Part shown: piece after piece, positions 35,552 to 44,236 of the stretch
How the letters are laid out: each line of letters opens with the position of its first letter
Position numbering within the stretch: position 1 is the first letter of the stretch
Assembly (NCBI RefSeq): GCF_902726545.1
Contig: NZ_CACVAD010000017.1
Location: 1-64,000 of the forward strand
DNA: 64,000 bases
Direction: 5' to 3'
From: Yersinia artesiana
Lineage (GTDB): Bacteria > Pseudomonadota > Gammaproteobacteria > Enterobacterales > Enterobacteriaceae
Notes under the pieces: generated by a model
Told to the model about the DNA's origin: nothing
The model's input: only the letters and a program-made list of their open reading frames with translations
The model's database searches: none
Translations under genes and position numbers: made by a program

Positions 35552-36349
35552 CTAATCTTCTAATTCATCAAGTTTGGCTTGGTTGGCTTGCGCTACAGGC
35601 GCTGCCGGTTTCTGATAAAGCGGGTTTAACTGGATATACAGCAAGGCAATGATCAGACCGATACCACCGAACGCGAGCAGGCTGAATCCGAGGTAACCGC
35701 CGACAATAAAACCGAGGAAGAAGAAGGGCATAAGGTATTTCACGCCCATCATGTTGAGCACCATGGCGTAACCGACGACGACGATAAACCCGCCGGCAAT
35801 TTGCAACCCATGAGTCACCACCGTTGGAATCGCGTTAAGCATATGGCTAACGGTATCGGCGCTGACGAAGATGGAGACGATTAAGACCGGAATGGCGACC
35901 CGCATGGCCTGAACCAGCAATGCCGACACATGCATAAAATCAATCATGGCGAAATTGGCTTTTTCTGCGGCCCGGTCGGCGGCGTGTTGGAACGCCACGG
36001 TGATGGTGCGGGCAAAGACAGTCAGTACCTGACCTGCTGCGGCTACCGGCAGGGCAATAGCAATACCGGTGGCAATATTCTGATGACCGACAATGACCAG
36101 AATGGTTGAGATAATACTGGCGAGCGCGGAGTCTGGGGATTGCGCAGCACCGACGTTCATCCAACCAAGGGCAATTAACTCCAGCGTACCGCCGAGGATA
36201 ACGCCGGTGGTCATATCACCCAGAATCAACCCGGTAATGGTGCAGGCAATTAATGGTCGGTGAGTTTGGAATTCATCCAATACGCTGCCGATACCGGCAA
36301 TGCATGAGAAAATAAATATTAAGATTATTTGTAGTAAGCTTATTTCCAT
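35552..36349 (-). CDS. sorA: mannose-family PTS IIC component, L-sorbose
   Basis: The 265-residue integral membrane protein has FQTHRPLIACTITGLILGD, GGTLELIALGWMNVGAAQSPDSALASI and several hydrophobic helices, typical for mannose-class IIC. It forms the sugar channel. ATG 36349 with AAAGGGG about seven bases upstream gives the usual length of about 266; the longer frame to 36379 is rejected. A hairpin (CCCATGGCT/AGCCGTGGG at 36375-36396) lies between it and sorB. Confidence 0.92.
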   Translation of the reverse strand: MEISLLQIILIFIFSCIAGIGSVLDEFQTHRPLIACTITGLILGDMTTGVILGGTLELIALGWMNVGAAQSPDSALASIISTILVIVGHQNIATGIAIALPVAAAGQVLTVFARTITVAFQHAADRAAEKANFAMIDFMHVSALLVQAMRVAIPVLIVSIFVSADTVSHMLNAIPTVVTHGLQIAGGFIVVVGYAMVLNMMGVKYLMPFFFLGFIVGGYLGFSLLAFGGIGLIIALLYIQLNPLYQKPAAPVAQANQAKLDELED

Positions 36350-36490
36350 GGTGGACCCCTTTGGACAATACATTCCCATGGCTACATAGCCGTGGGTTAT
36401 AACTAAATAATTGTATTGACCAGGTTAAGTAATCGGATTTAAATATTTAATAAAGCCTGGGTTATTACTTATATTTCAAGTGAAGTGTCA

Positions 36491-36982
36491 TTATTTAGAC
36501 TCCAACTCGCGTAATTTTTTAATCACATCCACATCAGGATCGGAAGTGACTACCCGTAAATCTAAATGAACACCGCGCTCTGCTAATGCATAAAAAGCAT
36601 TAATGTCATTTTGATCAACTGATACCGCTTTGGTTAATTGTGTTTTTCCATGTTTAAAGGCCATGCCGCCAATATTAATAACATCAATTTTCACACCCTG
36701 ATCTACTAATCGTAAAACATCTGTTGGATTGGTAAATAAATAAAATACAGTGTCATTGATATAATTTGGGTTGTGATAAACCGCTACCGCCTTTTCAATA
36801 TTCACCACATTCACTTTGATTCCCGGTGGTGCTGCCTGTTTTAATAATGTTTTCCGAATTTCATCGTTATAAACGTCGTCACTACAAATAATAATACGCC
36901 CGGCTTTAGCTTCTTTGGCCCAAACCGTGGTGACCTGACCATGAATCAGCCGGTCGTCAATTCTTGCCAGATTGATTTTCAT
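36491..36982 (-). CDS. sorB: mannose-family PTS IIB component, L-sorbose
   Basis: The 163-residue soluble protein has the phosphohistidine motif RIDDRLIHGQV (H14), which accepts phosphate from IIA and passes it to the sugar. It overlaps the sorF stop by four bases. Highly AT-rich codon choice compared with sorA. Confidence 0.92.
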   Translation of the reverse strand: MKINLARIDDRLIHGQVTTVWAKEAKAGRIIICSDDVYNDEIRKTLLKQAAPPGIKVNVVNIEKAVAVYHNPNYINDTVFYLFTNPTDVLRLVDQGVKIDVINIGGMAFKHGKTQLTKAVSVDQNDINAFYALAERGVHLDLRVVTSDPDVDVIKKLRELESK

Positions 36983-37401
36983 ATAAAGTCAGCCTCTTCT
37001 TCCTCGTTATTTTGTTGGTGACGGAATGACTGCACGCACTGTGTACCAATGTCGAGTAAATAGTCTGTCAGCTCTTCTGCCGCCATCACTTGCTGGTTAT
37101 CGGCAATTTCCAGTGCTAATGGTAGCGATAATCCACTGATAACCTGAATACGACTATCACTGAATGCCAGACGCGCGGCGGCGTTATAAGGGCTGCCACC
37201 TTGCAAATCGACGGCAATGAGCCAGGAGTCATGTTGATTCTTTGCCATGACATCCTGCATTTTATTCACTAAATTTTCGGCATTCTCACCTCGGTTAAAC
37301 AGCAGCGGGGTAATATTCTGTGTTTCGCCATATACCATATTGACGGAATTGAGCATTGAAACCGCTAAGTCACCGTGAGCACAAAAAATGACGTTAACCA
37401 T
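36979..37401 (-). CDS. sorF: mannose-family PTS IIA component, L-sorbose
   Basis: The 140-residue IIA domain begins VNVIFCAHGDLAVSM with the phosphohistidine (H9), and has the family motif LIAVDLQGGSPYNAA. ATG 37401 has AGGAG at optimal distance; an in-frame upstream codon at 37431 is rejected. It follows sorC with a gap of about 109 bases. In Klebsiella sorD lies in this interval, but no reading frame for it is present here. Confidence 0.92.
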   Translation of the reverse strand: MVNVIFCAHGDLAVSMLNSVNMVYGETQNITPLLFNRGENAENLVNKMQDVMAKNQHDSWLIAVDLQGGSPYNAAARLAFSDSRIQVISGLSLPLALEIADNQQVMAAEELTDYLLDIGTQCVQSFRHQQNNEEEEADFI

Positions 37402-37510
37402 TATGTCTCCTGTTAGCCTGAATTTGGACAATACTCAGCCACACACGCAATCGCGTCATTTATAATGTTGTGGTGAGCTATTTGGGGAAATATTCCCCCT
37501 TATTTATAAT

Positions 37511-38470
37511 TTATACGGTGAGTGCCAGTATCTCCTCGGCAGTTTCTTTAGTGGTCACCAAACTATTAATATATTTTCCTTTAATAGCGCCGATGATCCC
37601 GCTGATTTTTTCATGGGAGTGCGCAATCCCAATGGAATAACGTGCTTTTTTAATTTTGTCTAATTGAATGGTAATGGTTTTATCCGAGATATAAGTTTCA
37701 ACCGGATTACCTTGTAAATCATAAAAACGTGAACAGATATCACCGGCAACCTGTCGGTCATTAAAGTGATCAATTACATCGCTGCCATAAAAGGCACGCC
37801 AGGTAGAATTGCCAGAAATATTAGGTGAACCAATACCAAATATGGCGATATCCAGCCGCTGCCAATAATCTGCAATAGCCTGATAATGCTGAGATTGCAC
37901 AATTCCATCGCGAATAACACTCTCTTCCAAAATTGCCGGGAAATCGATCAGCAATGACTCACCTTTTAATTTCATCGCGGCGCTGTAGACCAGTGTATTC
38001 ACATGAAAGCGGCTTTCCAATTTACCTGAAGGGCCGCCGACCATTGGGATACAGGTTAATTGGCGCGATACCGGCGAGGTATCCATTTGCTCAACCAGCG
38101 TGGCAATAGCACTGCCCCAGGAGAAGCCCAGAATATCGCCATTTTCAATAATCCGGTTTAGCAGTGCGCTACACTGTTTTGCCATCAGAATCAGTTGTTG
38201 TTCCGGTGATTGGTCTTGCTCGCAAGAAACGACGATTGCTTCGCGTAATTTAAAGCGCGACTTCAACTGCTGTTCCAATAACAGATTTTCGTTATAGTTG
38301 TAGTTGATTGAAATAGTGACAATGCCTTGTTCGCGTACTTTCTTCAGCATGCGGCTGATACTGGTGCGATAAATTCCCAGCGCCCGCGCTATCTCAGCTT
38401 GCGTGAAATTTTGCTCGTAATACATTTGTGCAATTTTCACCATCAGGCGTAGATCATCGCTCTTTTCCAT
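37511..38470 (-). CDS. sorC: sorbose operon regulator (SorC/DeoR family)
   Basis: The 319-residue protein has an N-terminal helix-turn-helix (YEQNFTQAEIARALGIYRTSISRML) and the C-terminal SorC sugar-phosphate-sensing domain with GFSWGSAI and GIGSPNISG. In Klebsiella SorC is both activator and repressor of the sor operon and responds to L-sorbose. ATG 38470 is preceded by AGAGG; the GTG at 38485 lies inside an operator palindrome and is less likely. It is the first gene of the operon, downstream of three operator-like palindromes. Confidence 0.92.
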   Translation of the reverse strand: MEKSDDLRLMVKIAQMYYEQNFTQAEIARALGIYRTSISRMLKKVREQGIVTISINYNYNENLLLEQQLKSRFKLREAIVVSCEQDQSPEQQLILMAKQCSALLNRIIENGDILGFSWGSAIATLVEQMDTSPVSRQLTCIPMVGGPSGKLESRFHVNTLVYSAAMKLKGESLLIDFPAILEESVIRDGIVQSQHYQAIADYWQRLDIAIFGIGSPNISGNSTWRAFYGSDVIDHFNDRQVAGDICSRFYDLQGNPVETYISDKTITIQLDKIKKARYSIGIAHSHEKISGIIGAIKGKYINSLVTTKETAEEILALTV

Positions 38471-38479
38471 TTCAGCCTC

Positions 38480-38495
38480 TTGCACATTTGTGCAA
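38480..38495. promoter_or_regulatory. SorC-type operator 1
   Basis: TTGCACA-TT-TGTGCAA is a perfect 7+2+7 palindrome ending 9 bases before the sorC start codon. Its place at the ribosome binding region suits repression of sorC. Confidence 0.75.
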
Positions 38496-38623
38496 ATGTC
38501 ATTAAGTTATTTATGACCTGATATAATCACTTTCTATTTTTTAAGTCAAAAGCACAAAATAACGACCCTCTCTGAAATTGCACAATAATTCCCTGATAGT
38601 ATCGATGAAATTAATTTCTGATA

Positions 38624-38639
38624 TCGCACAAGTGTGCAA
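38624..38639. promoter_or_regulatory. SorC-type operator 2
   Basis: TCGCACA-AG-TGTGCAA is the same palindrome with one mismatch in the left arm. Its distance from operator 1 is 144 bases. It is likely in the sor promoter region. Confidence 0.7.
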
Positions 38640-38760
38640 ATATCTTTAATGTTTTGATTTATATTAATTAAATAGAAAAGTGATTTTTGTGTTCGTTCAC
38701 TTTATTCCGGACAAATTTTGGATTCTGATCACATTTTTATTTTGCGTGATGTGGTGGCTT

Positions 38761-38776
38761 TTGCACATATGTGCAA
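38761..38776. promoter_or_regulatory. SorC-type operator 3
   Basis: TTGCACA-TA-TGTGCAA is a perfect copy 137 bases from operator 2 and 60 bases after the nitrilase stop. A half site TTGCACA also lies at 38579-38585. The regular spacing suggests looping by a multimeric SorC. Confidence 0.72.
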
Positions 38777-38793
38777 AGTGGCGGTGTAAGCGA

Positions 38794-38824
38794 ACAACTC
38801 CCGACTGATTGAGTCGAGAGTTGT
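38794..38824 (-). terminator. hairpin after the nitrilase gene
   Basis: ACAACTC plus CGACT (38794-38806) pairs with AGTCG plus GAGTTGT (38812-38824) with one unpaired base on each side. No clear T-run follows, but it lies 12 bases after the stop of the last gene of the amide operon and before the sor promoter region, so it is the likely end of that transcript. Confidence 0.55.
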
Positions 38825-38836
38825 CAGCGAAGGGCG

Positions 38837-40570
38837 TTAATTCAGCAAAGGTTTGTAGTGATGGGGTTGGCGCATGGCGACCAAATCTTTACGGCGCACC
38901 ACATTGGTTGGATAAGGGCTGCCTGCGAGAGAGTGGGTATCAATGGTTTGTGTGACGGTTTGCGTTTCTTGCCAAAGTAGCTGTTCATGGCGCGGGAAAG
39001 TAAAGGTTTCCGGCCCGAATATGCCGCTATATCCCCCCTGTTCGTTGCTGTTATCTATCGCATTGGCAAAGGCCAGATAAAGGTTATTTTCCCCGGCACG
39101 GGTTCTGAATAAGTGCCAATGCAACGGATCGGCTCCGGTTGGGATAGGGTAGTTTTGCACCACAGCGCTGCCCTGATGCGCGGCAGTAAAACCGGCGGGA
39201 AGGGCGGCGGAACAGGCGATAATATCGCAACCCATCAGGGCCAAAATGCGCGCTGATTCGGGTAACAATGTATCATGACCCAGCAACAATCCGATTCTGC
39301 CGAGCGCCGTATCAAATACACGCCAGTGCTCTCCCGCGCTAGCCCACTGTTGCTGTGCTTGAGAAAGATGTATTTGCCGATAAGTGCCGATGACCCCCTC
39401 CGGGCCAAACAGAATCTGCGTGTTGTAATATTTATCCTGCTGTTTTTCCGCCATTCCCACCACCAGATAGACCCGTAATGTCATAGCGAGGCGGGCCAGA
39501 GCCTGCACGGCGGGGCCATCTTGGGTTTGAGCATTCACCGTACCGGCGAGATAACCGGTCAGGGCTAACTCCGGGAACACAATAAGTTCACTGCCTTGTT
39601 GTAAAACAGCTTCCTCTGTCATGGCGATTATCGTCGCCAGATTGTCCTCTACCTGTGCAGTTGAGCAGAATTGCGCCACCGTGATACGGCTCTGTTTGCC
39701 TGGCGGCAAAGGCTGTCGCCCATAAAGACCAAAGAAATCCTGTGGGTTCCATAAAAAACTGTCACTTAATAGCGAGTGATAATAGTCAGGGCGGCGTTGA
39801 TCAAACACTAATTCGCCTAACACCCGGCGCTGGCGGCTGCGGTTGATATCAATTTCGGCATAAGCAATCCCGTCGCCGTTATCTACCACCGCAGCGATGT
39901 TGCCATCAGGCTCAATGATGCAACTGCCACCGCTAAATTGGACGCCGCGCTCTAATCCCCAGCGGTTGCTCTCCAGTAAATAGCAGCCATTTTCCATTGC
40001 CCGGCTGATCCAGTATGGGGCCGGAGTGCGCTCCGCCAGCCAGTTACTGATATGACAAATCACGTCAACGCCATCCAGCGCCAGCAAACGGGCGGTCTCG
40101 GGGAAATGAATATCCATACACACCAGCATGCCAATACGCCCCAGCGGGGTATCAAACACTTGATGCCCGACATCCCCTGCCGCCGCCCACTTGGGTTCTG
40201 AAATATAAGGGTGACTTTTGCGATGACAGCCAATAACCCCCTGCGGCCCGATTAATACCGCACTGTTGTAATACAGCGCTGTTTGTGGGTCCACTTCGGG
40301 CATACCTAATACGATATAACATTGATAACGCTGAGCTAATTCGGTGAAGCGAGCGGTGCTCTCGCCAGGAACCGTTTCGACCATCGGTGCAATTTCTTGT
40401 CTGTCAAACCAACAGTAGCCAGTGGTCGCCATTTCTGGCGTGGTAATCAGACGCGCACCTTTCTGTGCCGCTTGTTCTACCAATACCAGTAACTGACGTA
40501 GATTCGCTTCTTTGGCAAACATTAAAGGCTCAAACTGAATAGCGGCGGCAAGATAAGGGGCTAGTGACAT
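38837..40570 (-). CDS. double-domain nitrilase-family amidase with degenerate second domain
   Basis: The 577-residue protein is two C-N hydrolase (nitrilase superfamily) domains in tandem. Domain 1 (about 1-270) has the complete Glu-Lys-Cys triad: E46 in TPEMATTGY, K118 in HRKSH and C151 in LVCMDIHFPE. Domain 2 (about 292-560) keeps E334 (FPELALTGY) but has Gln399 in place of the lysine and Gly431 in place of the cysteine (LLGHD), so it cannot act by the known mechanism. The enzyme should hydrolyse a small nitrile or amide to ammonia and acid. ATG 40570 has GAGGAT upstream. It is the last gene of the urt/amide operon. Confidence 0.88.
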   Translation of the reverse strand: MSLAPYLAAAIQFEPLMFAKEANLRQLLVLVEQAAQKGARLITTPEMATTGYCWFDRQEIAPMVETVPGESTARFTELAQRYQCYIVLGMPEVDPQTALYYNSAVLIGPQGVIGCHRKSHPYISEPKWAAAGDVGHQVFDTPLGRIGMLVCMDIHFPETARLLALDGVDVICHISNWLAERTPAPYWISRAMENGCYLLESNRWGLERGVQFSGGSCIIEPDGNIAAVVDNGDGIAYAEIDINRSRQRRVLGELVFDQRRPDYYHSLLSDSFLWNPQDFFGLYGRQPLPPGKQSRITVAQFCSTAQVEDNLATIIAMTEEAVLQQGSELIVFPELALTGYLAGTVNAQTQDGPAVQALARLAMTLRVYLVVGMAEKQQDKYYNTQILFGPEGVIGTYRQIHLSQAQQQWASAGEHWRVFDTALGRIGLLLGHDTLLPESARILALMGCDIIACSAALPAGFTAAHQGSAVVQNYPIPTGADPLHWHLFRTRAGENNLYLAFANAIDNSNEQGGYSGIFGPETFTFPRHEQLLWQETQTVTQTIDTHSLAGSPYPTNVVRRKDLVAMRQPHHYKPLLN

Positions 40571-40625
40571 GATTATCCTCATAAATAATGAATGCTATGC
40601 TCGGGGATCCCCGGGCAATGTAGAC

Positions 40626-41264
40626 TCAGTTCTTGCGGCTATTGACGGCTCCTGGGGTGGTCCAGGAGAAAATATCATTGGCCTGAATCAGCGCGCATGA
40701 GATCTCTTCAACCGTGATGCGCTTGTCCATAGCCTGATGGCGCAGGATCTCGTAAGCCTGTTCTTCACCAATACTGTGCATCCGCATCAGAATGGCCTTG
40801 GCTTCACTCACCTGGCGGATGCCCAGTACTTTTTTTTCCAGCCGCTCGATGCGATCACTCATCTGCCGCTGCTGCTGGGCATGGTGCAGCGCAAACACCA
40901 TGGCCGAGAGCAAACCAGAGGCGCGAATCGGGGTGGTTATCGTGCTGCCAGCGCCCATGTTGAGGGCCTGGTCAATAAACGTCGGGTTTTCATAGGCGAT
41001 AACCGCAATCAGGGCGTGTTTGCTATGATCGAGCCATGACACATCTGGCTCTGGCTTATCTGACTGTAATGCATAGAAAATAAGATCGGTATCAGCAGGT
41101 AGTTGCTCGGGGATCGGCCAGAAGGCTTGCACCTTAAACCCCATTCGGCGCAGATGATTGGTGAGTGTTTCGCCATCTTCGTCATCGGGATGTAGCACCA
41201 CACAGCGGACCCCGCGGCTGAGTAATAGGGCTGTCGCACTGATTCTGCTGTCGCTAGGTCGCAT
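40626..41264 (-). CDS. AmiR-like antiterminator with ANTAR domain
   Basis: The 212-residue protein has a pseudo-receiver N-terminal domain, a coiled-coil linker (QQQRQMSDRIERLEKKVLG), and an ANTAR RNA-binding domain (RQVSEAKAILMRMHSIGEEQAYEILRHQAM). In Pseudomonas AmiR prevents termination in the amidase leader RNA when released from AmiC by amide. It overlaps the amiC-like stop by 11 bases, as in amiCR. Its target is probably the leader terminator before urtA at 48424-48464. Confidence 0.87.
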   Translation of the reverse strand: MRPSDSRISATALLLSRGVRCVVLHPDDEDGETLTNHLRRMGFKVQAFWPIPEQLPADTDLIFYALQSDKPEPDVSWLDHSKHALIAVIAYENPTFIDQALNMGAGSTITTPIRASGLLSAMVFALHHAQQQRQMSDRIERLEKKVLGIRQVSEAKAILMRMHSIGEEQAYEILRHQAMDKRITVEEISCALIQANDIFSWTTPGAVNSRKN

Positions 41265-42420
41265 GTGGATACCCCACTGTCGTGAGTTTCGTCACCCAAT
41301 CGCCCTGAATCTGATTAGTCATATAGGGGTCGGGTTCGACGATACGGCGAGATTCCTGCACGATAGTAAATTGCCCACTTTCATTCGCCATACCAATGCG
41401 CGGATACAGCCCGGTATGTTGATTCAGTGGGTCAATACGAATGCGGCCTTGTGGTGCATCGAATTGGCTACCGCGCAGTGCCGCAGAAAGTGGATAGATA
41501 TGGTCACTGCCACATTCGGCCATTGCTTTGGCAAACAGATGCACCTGGCTGTAAGTGGCCTCCCAATTCATGTCGGTAGTGAGCTCCGGCCCGAATTGTT
41601 GATGAAATTGTTTGAGCGCCGCTTGATTGGCTGTGGTGCCGATGCTTTGGAAGTAGGGGGCTGAGCTGAAATGACCTTGTGCTATTTCTGCCCCCATAAT
41701 GGCAATCTCAGTTTCTGATGTATTCAGGCTGCCAATGGGCATACGGCTCGGATCCAGCCCGGCGGCCTGATAAGCTTGATACAAGAAAGGGACCGTCTGC
41801 CCGACCACGGTACTGAAGATGAAATCCGGCTGTTTTTTGGCTATCTCTTCAATAATGGGCAGGAAAGCCTCATAAGGTGCATTCAGATCAAGATAGCGCT
41901 CACCAATCACCGCACCATCATGGCGTTGCAGAATTAACTCCTGCATATTGCGGTTACATTCATAGGGATAGATATAGCGCGAACCAATCAGATAGACGCG
42001 CGCGCCAAACTGGCCGGTCAGATAGTCTGCCAATTGCACGCAGTTTTGATTAGGTGCGGCACCGCCATAGAAAATATTGTCAGAAAACTCAAAACCTTCA
42101 TACAGTTGCGAATAGAACAGCAAGCGCCGATATTTTTCTACTACTGGCGACATGGCTTTACGGCTACTGGAGGTGTAGCCGCCAAAAATCACATTAACCT
42201 CATGCTCGACGATCAATTGCTCGGCCAGCGCTCGGAACTGTGTATCGTCAGATTGCGGGTCAAAATGAATCGCATTGAGTGGCCGGCCGTTGATGCCGCC
42301 ATTTTGGTTAATTTCAGCAATTGCTTGAGTTGCCCCGCGCCATTGCGACAGTTCTTGAGCCGCTGTTACACCCGTGAAGGAGTACAGTAAGCCAATATTG
42401 ACCGGGGTATCTGAACCCAT
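41254..42420 (-). CDS. AmiC-like cytoplasmic amide sensor (type 1 periplasmic-binding fold)
   Basis: The 388-residue protein has the branched-chain-type ligand-binding fold (NIGLLYSFTGVTA..., FGGYTSSSRKAMSP, YFYLIGS-like VYLIGSRYIYPYE) but no signal peptide, which separates it from the exported UrtA homologue of this operon. That is the AmiC signature: a cytoplasmic receptor that holds the antiterminator inactive until amide binds. ATG 42420 with AGGTG upstream is chosen over GTG 42426. Confidence 0.87.
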   Translation of the reverse strand: MGSDTPVNIGLLYSFTGVTAAQELSQWRGATQAIAEINQNGGINGRPLNAIHFDPQSDDTQFRALAEQLIVEHEVNVIFGGYTSSSRKAMSPVVEKYRRLLFYSQLYEGFEFSDNIFYGGAAPNQNCVQLADYLTGQFGARVYLIGSRYIYPYECNRNMQELILQRHDGAVIGERYLDLNAPYEAFLPIIEEIAKKQPDFIFSTVVGQTVPFLYQAYQAAGLDPSRMPIGSLNTSETEIAIMGAEIAQGHFSSAPYFQSIGTTANQAALKQFHQQFGPELTTDMNWEATYSQVHLFAKAMAECGSDHIYPLSAALRGSQFDAPQGRIRIDPLNQHTGLYPRIGMANESGQFTIVQESRRIVEPDPYMTNQIQGDWVTKLTTVGYPHAT

Positions 42421-42495
42421 ATGCACCTGCTTACACTATGAAAAGGATGATTGTGCGAATGCGCATAACACCCCGGCCTATACCGGGGGTAGGGA

Positions 42496-43485
42496 TTATT
42501 GCGCTAACAACTCTTTATTCAGCATCGCGCCGACGGTGTATTTCGGGTCAACCATATTACCCAGCCGCACTTTGCCGCATTGACTCAGCAGCATGTAGGC
42601 ATCCCATTGTTCAAAGCCAAAATCGGCCACCAACCAGTAGATCAGGTCACGATAAGCAATACGGGTGGCATCCTCTAATGGGCGGGCACTGCCGATACTC
42701 ATGATGGTTTCTGAGTTTTCCATGCGCGGCCAGGAGAGCTGCCAGTTTTTAATCAGATCCACTTTGATAGTGGTGATTGAGGCAAACTCCACGGCGGTCC
42801 CGCAAATCTCGCCATCCCCCTGACAGGCATGGGCATCACCAATAAACAGCCGGCCGCCGGGGGCACGCACTGGCAGATAGGTAATGCTGCCCGGCCCGAT
42901 ATCCGGTACATCCATATTCCCGCCGTGATTATCCGGCGTCAGAGAATTGATTGAGTCAATTTCAGGCGACACACTTAGGGTGCCGATATGTGGCTTATAG
43001 GGCAGGGTATGGCGCTCGCTCCAGTAGACTTTTTCGCTGTCGAGCTTAATCATGCGCACTTTTTCTGGCAGTGGATCATTGAGCATGGCGGTCAAGTCTG
43101 TGCCGGTCAGCCCACCAAAATGCGGGATCATGGCGCAAATACCGTGCGGATTCACACCACGCGGCAACATGGATTCGATATAGACCGCAATCACATCACC
43201 TTTCTCGGCACCATTGACCATGATCGGGCCATTCTGTGGATTGAGAAAAGGCATTTTGAGCAGTTGGCTCGGAATATCTTGCTCCGAGCTAATCGCGCCT
43301 TCGAAAGCATCTCGTGTATCGACAATTACCCGATCACCCGGTTCAATGGTCAATACTGGCGTCGAGTAGGGGCCAATGGTGTAGTGAAACTCTTTTTGCA
43401 TCTCTTCCGTCAAATGATGGGTCACCGGTTTACGTCCTGCACCGACACCGCGTTTGACCATGATTGATTCTTCCAGCCATTTCAT
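42496..43485 (-). CDS. formamidase/acetamidase (FmdA/AmdA family)
   Basis: The 329-residue protein has the family landmarks FHYTIGPYSTPVLTIEPGD, GDVIAVYIESM, PHFGGL and GDAHACQGDGEICGTAVE, which includes the metal-binding region. It hydrolyses formamide or acetamide to ammonia and formate or acetate. ATG 43485 has GGAG nine bases upstream. It is between the urt-type transporter and the amiCR-like pair, so transport, hydrolysis and control form one operon. Confidence 0.9.
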   Translation of the reverse strand: MKWLEESIMVKRGVGAGRKPVTHHLTEEMQKEFHYTIGPYSTPVLTIEPGDRVIVDTRDAFEGAISSEQDIPSQLLKMPFLNPQNGPIMVNGAEKGDVIAVYIESMLPRGVNPHGICAMIPHFGGLTGTDLTAMLNDPLPEKVRMIKLDSEKVYWSERHTLPYKPHIGTLSVSPEIDSINSLTPDNHGGNMDVPDIGPGSITYLPVRAPGGRLFIGDAHACQGDGEICGTAVEFASITTIKVDLIKNWQLSWPRMENSETIMSIGSARPLEDATRIAYRDLIYWLVADFGFEQWDAYMLLSQCGKVRLGNMVDPKYTVGAMLNKELLAQ

Positions 43486-43516
43486 TAGCAATTCTCCACG
43501 TAATAAGGGCATCCGG

Positions 43517-44236
43517 TTACAAAGCCAGATGGCGGCGCATTAAAAGATCATCAGAAAGTTGTTGTTGTGAAAGGATTTCCACTACCTGGCCTTTATCCAT
43601 CACCGCACAACGTTGTGCGGCCCGCTGGATCATGGCGATATCCTGTTCAACCAGAATCACCGCGACATGAAGCTCGCGGGCAATGCGCACCAGGGTATCG
43701 GCAATAATATTGACGATAGAGGGCTGAACACCTTCAGAAGGTTCATCCAGTAGTAATACTTTTGGCGAGCCAACCAAGGCTCTGGCGATAGCCAACTGTT
43801 GCTGTTCGCCGCCACTCATGGTGCCGGCTTTTTGTTTGAGTCTTTGGCGCAAGATCGGGAAATAATCCAGTACTCGTTCAAGTAAGTCTTTGGCAAACTC
43901 GCGGTGTTCACGAACAAATTGCATCCCAACTTGCAGGTTCTCCGCCACCGTTAGGCCCGCGAATACCTCTCGTCCTTGCGGGACGTAACCCATCCCCAGT
44001 CGGGCGCGGCGCTGCGGCGAGGCTTGGGTGATATCAATTTCGCCCAACAAAATGTGGCCTTGTTGCGCCGGAACTGCGCCAATCAAGGTGCGCATTAAGG
44101 TGGTTTTCCCTACCCCATTGCGGCCTATCAACCCCAATACTTCCGCCGCGTGCAGTTGCAGAGTGACGCCATTAAGCACCTGTCCACCGCCATATCCCCC
44201 GGTTAGCCCTGCTATTTGTAAGACCACGTTATTCAT
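43517..44236 (-). CDS. urtE: urea/short-amide ABC transporter ATPase UrtE
   Basis: The 239-residue ATPase is LivF-like, with Walker A GRNGVGKTT, Q-loop MGYVPQGREVF, signature MSGGEQQQLAIARAL and Walker B VLLLDEPSEGVQP. UrtE and UrtD form the ATPase heterodimer. The start overlaps the urtD stop by four bases. Confidence 0.9.
   Translation of the reverse strand: MNNVVLQIAGLTGGYGGGQVLNGVTLQLHAAEVLGLIGRNGVGKTTLMRTLIGAVPAQQGHILLGEIDITQASPQRRARLGMGYVPQGREVFAGLTVAENLQVGMQFVREHREFAKDLLERVLDYFPILRQRLKQKAGTMSGGEQQQLAIARALVGSPKVLLLDEPSEGVQPSIVNIIADTLVRIARELHVAVILVEQDIAMIQRAAQRCAVMDKGQVVEILSQQQLSDDLLMRRHLAL

Noticed and set aside
38677-38703. AAAGTGA/TCACTTT inverted repeat as a CRP site for sor
   Set aside because: The 13-base spacing does not fit the CRP consensus TGTGA-N6-TCACA.
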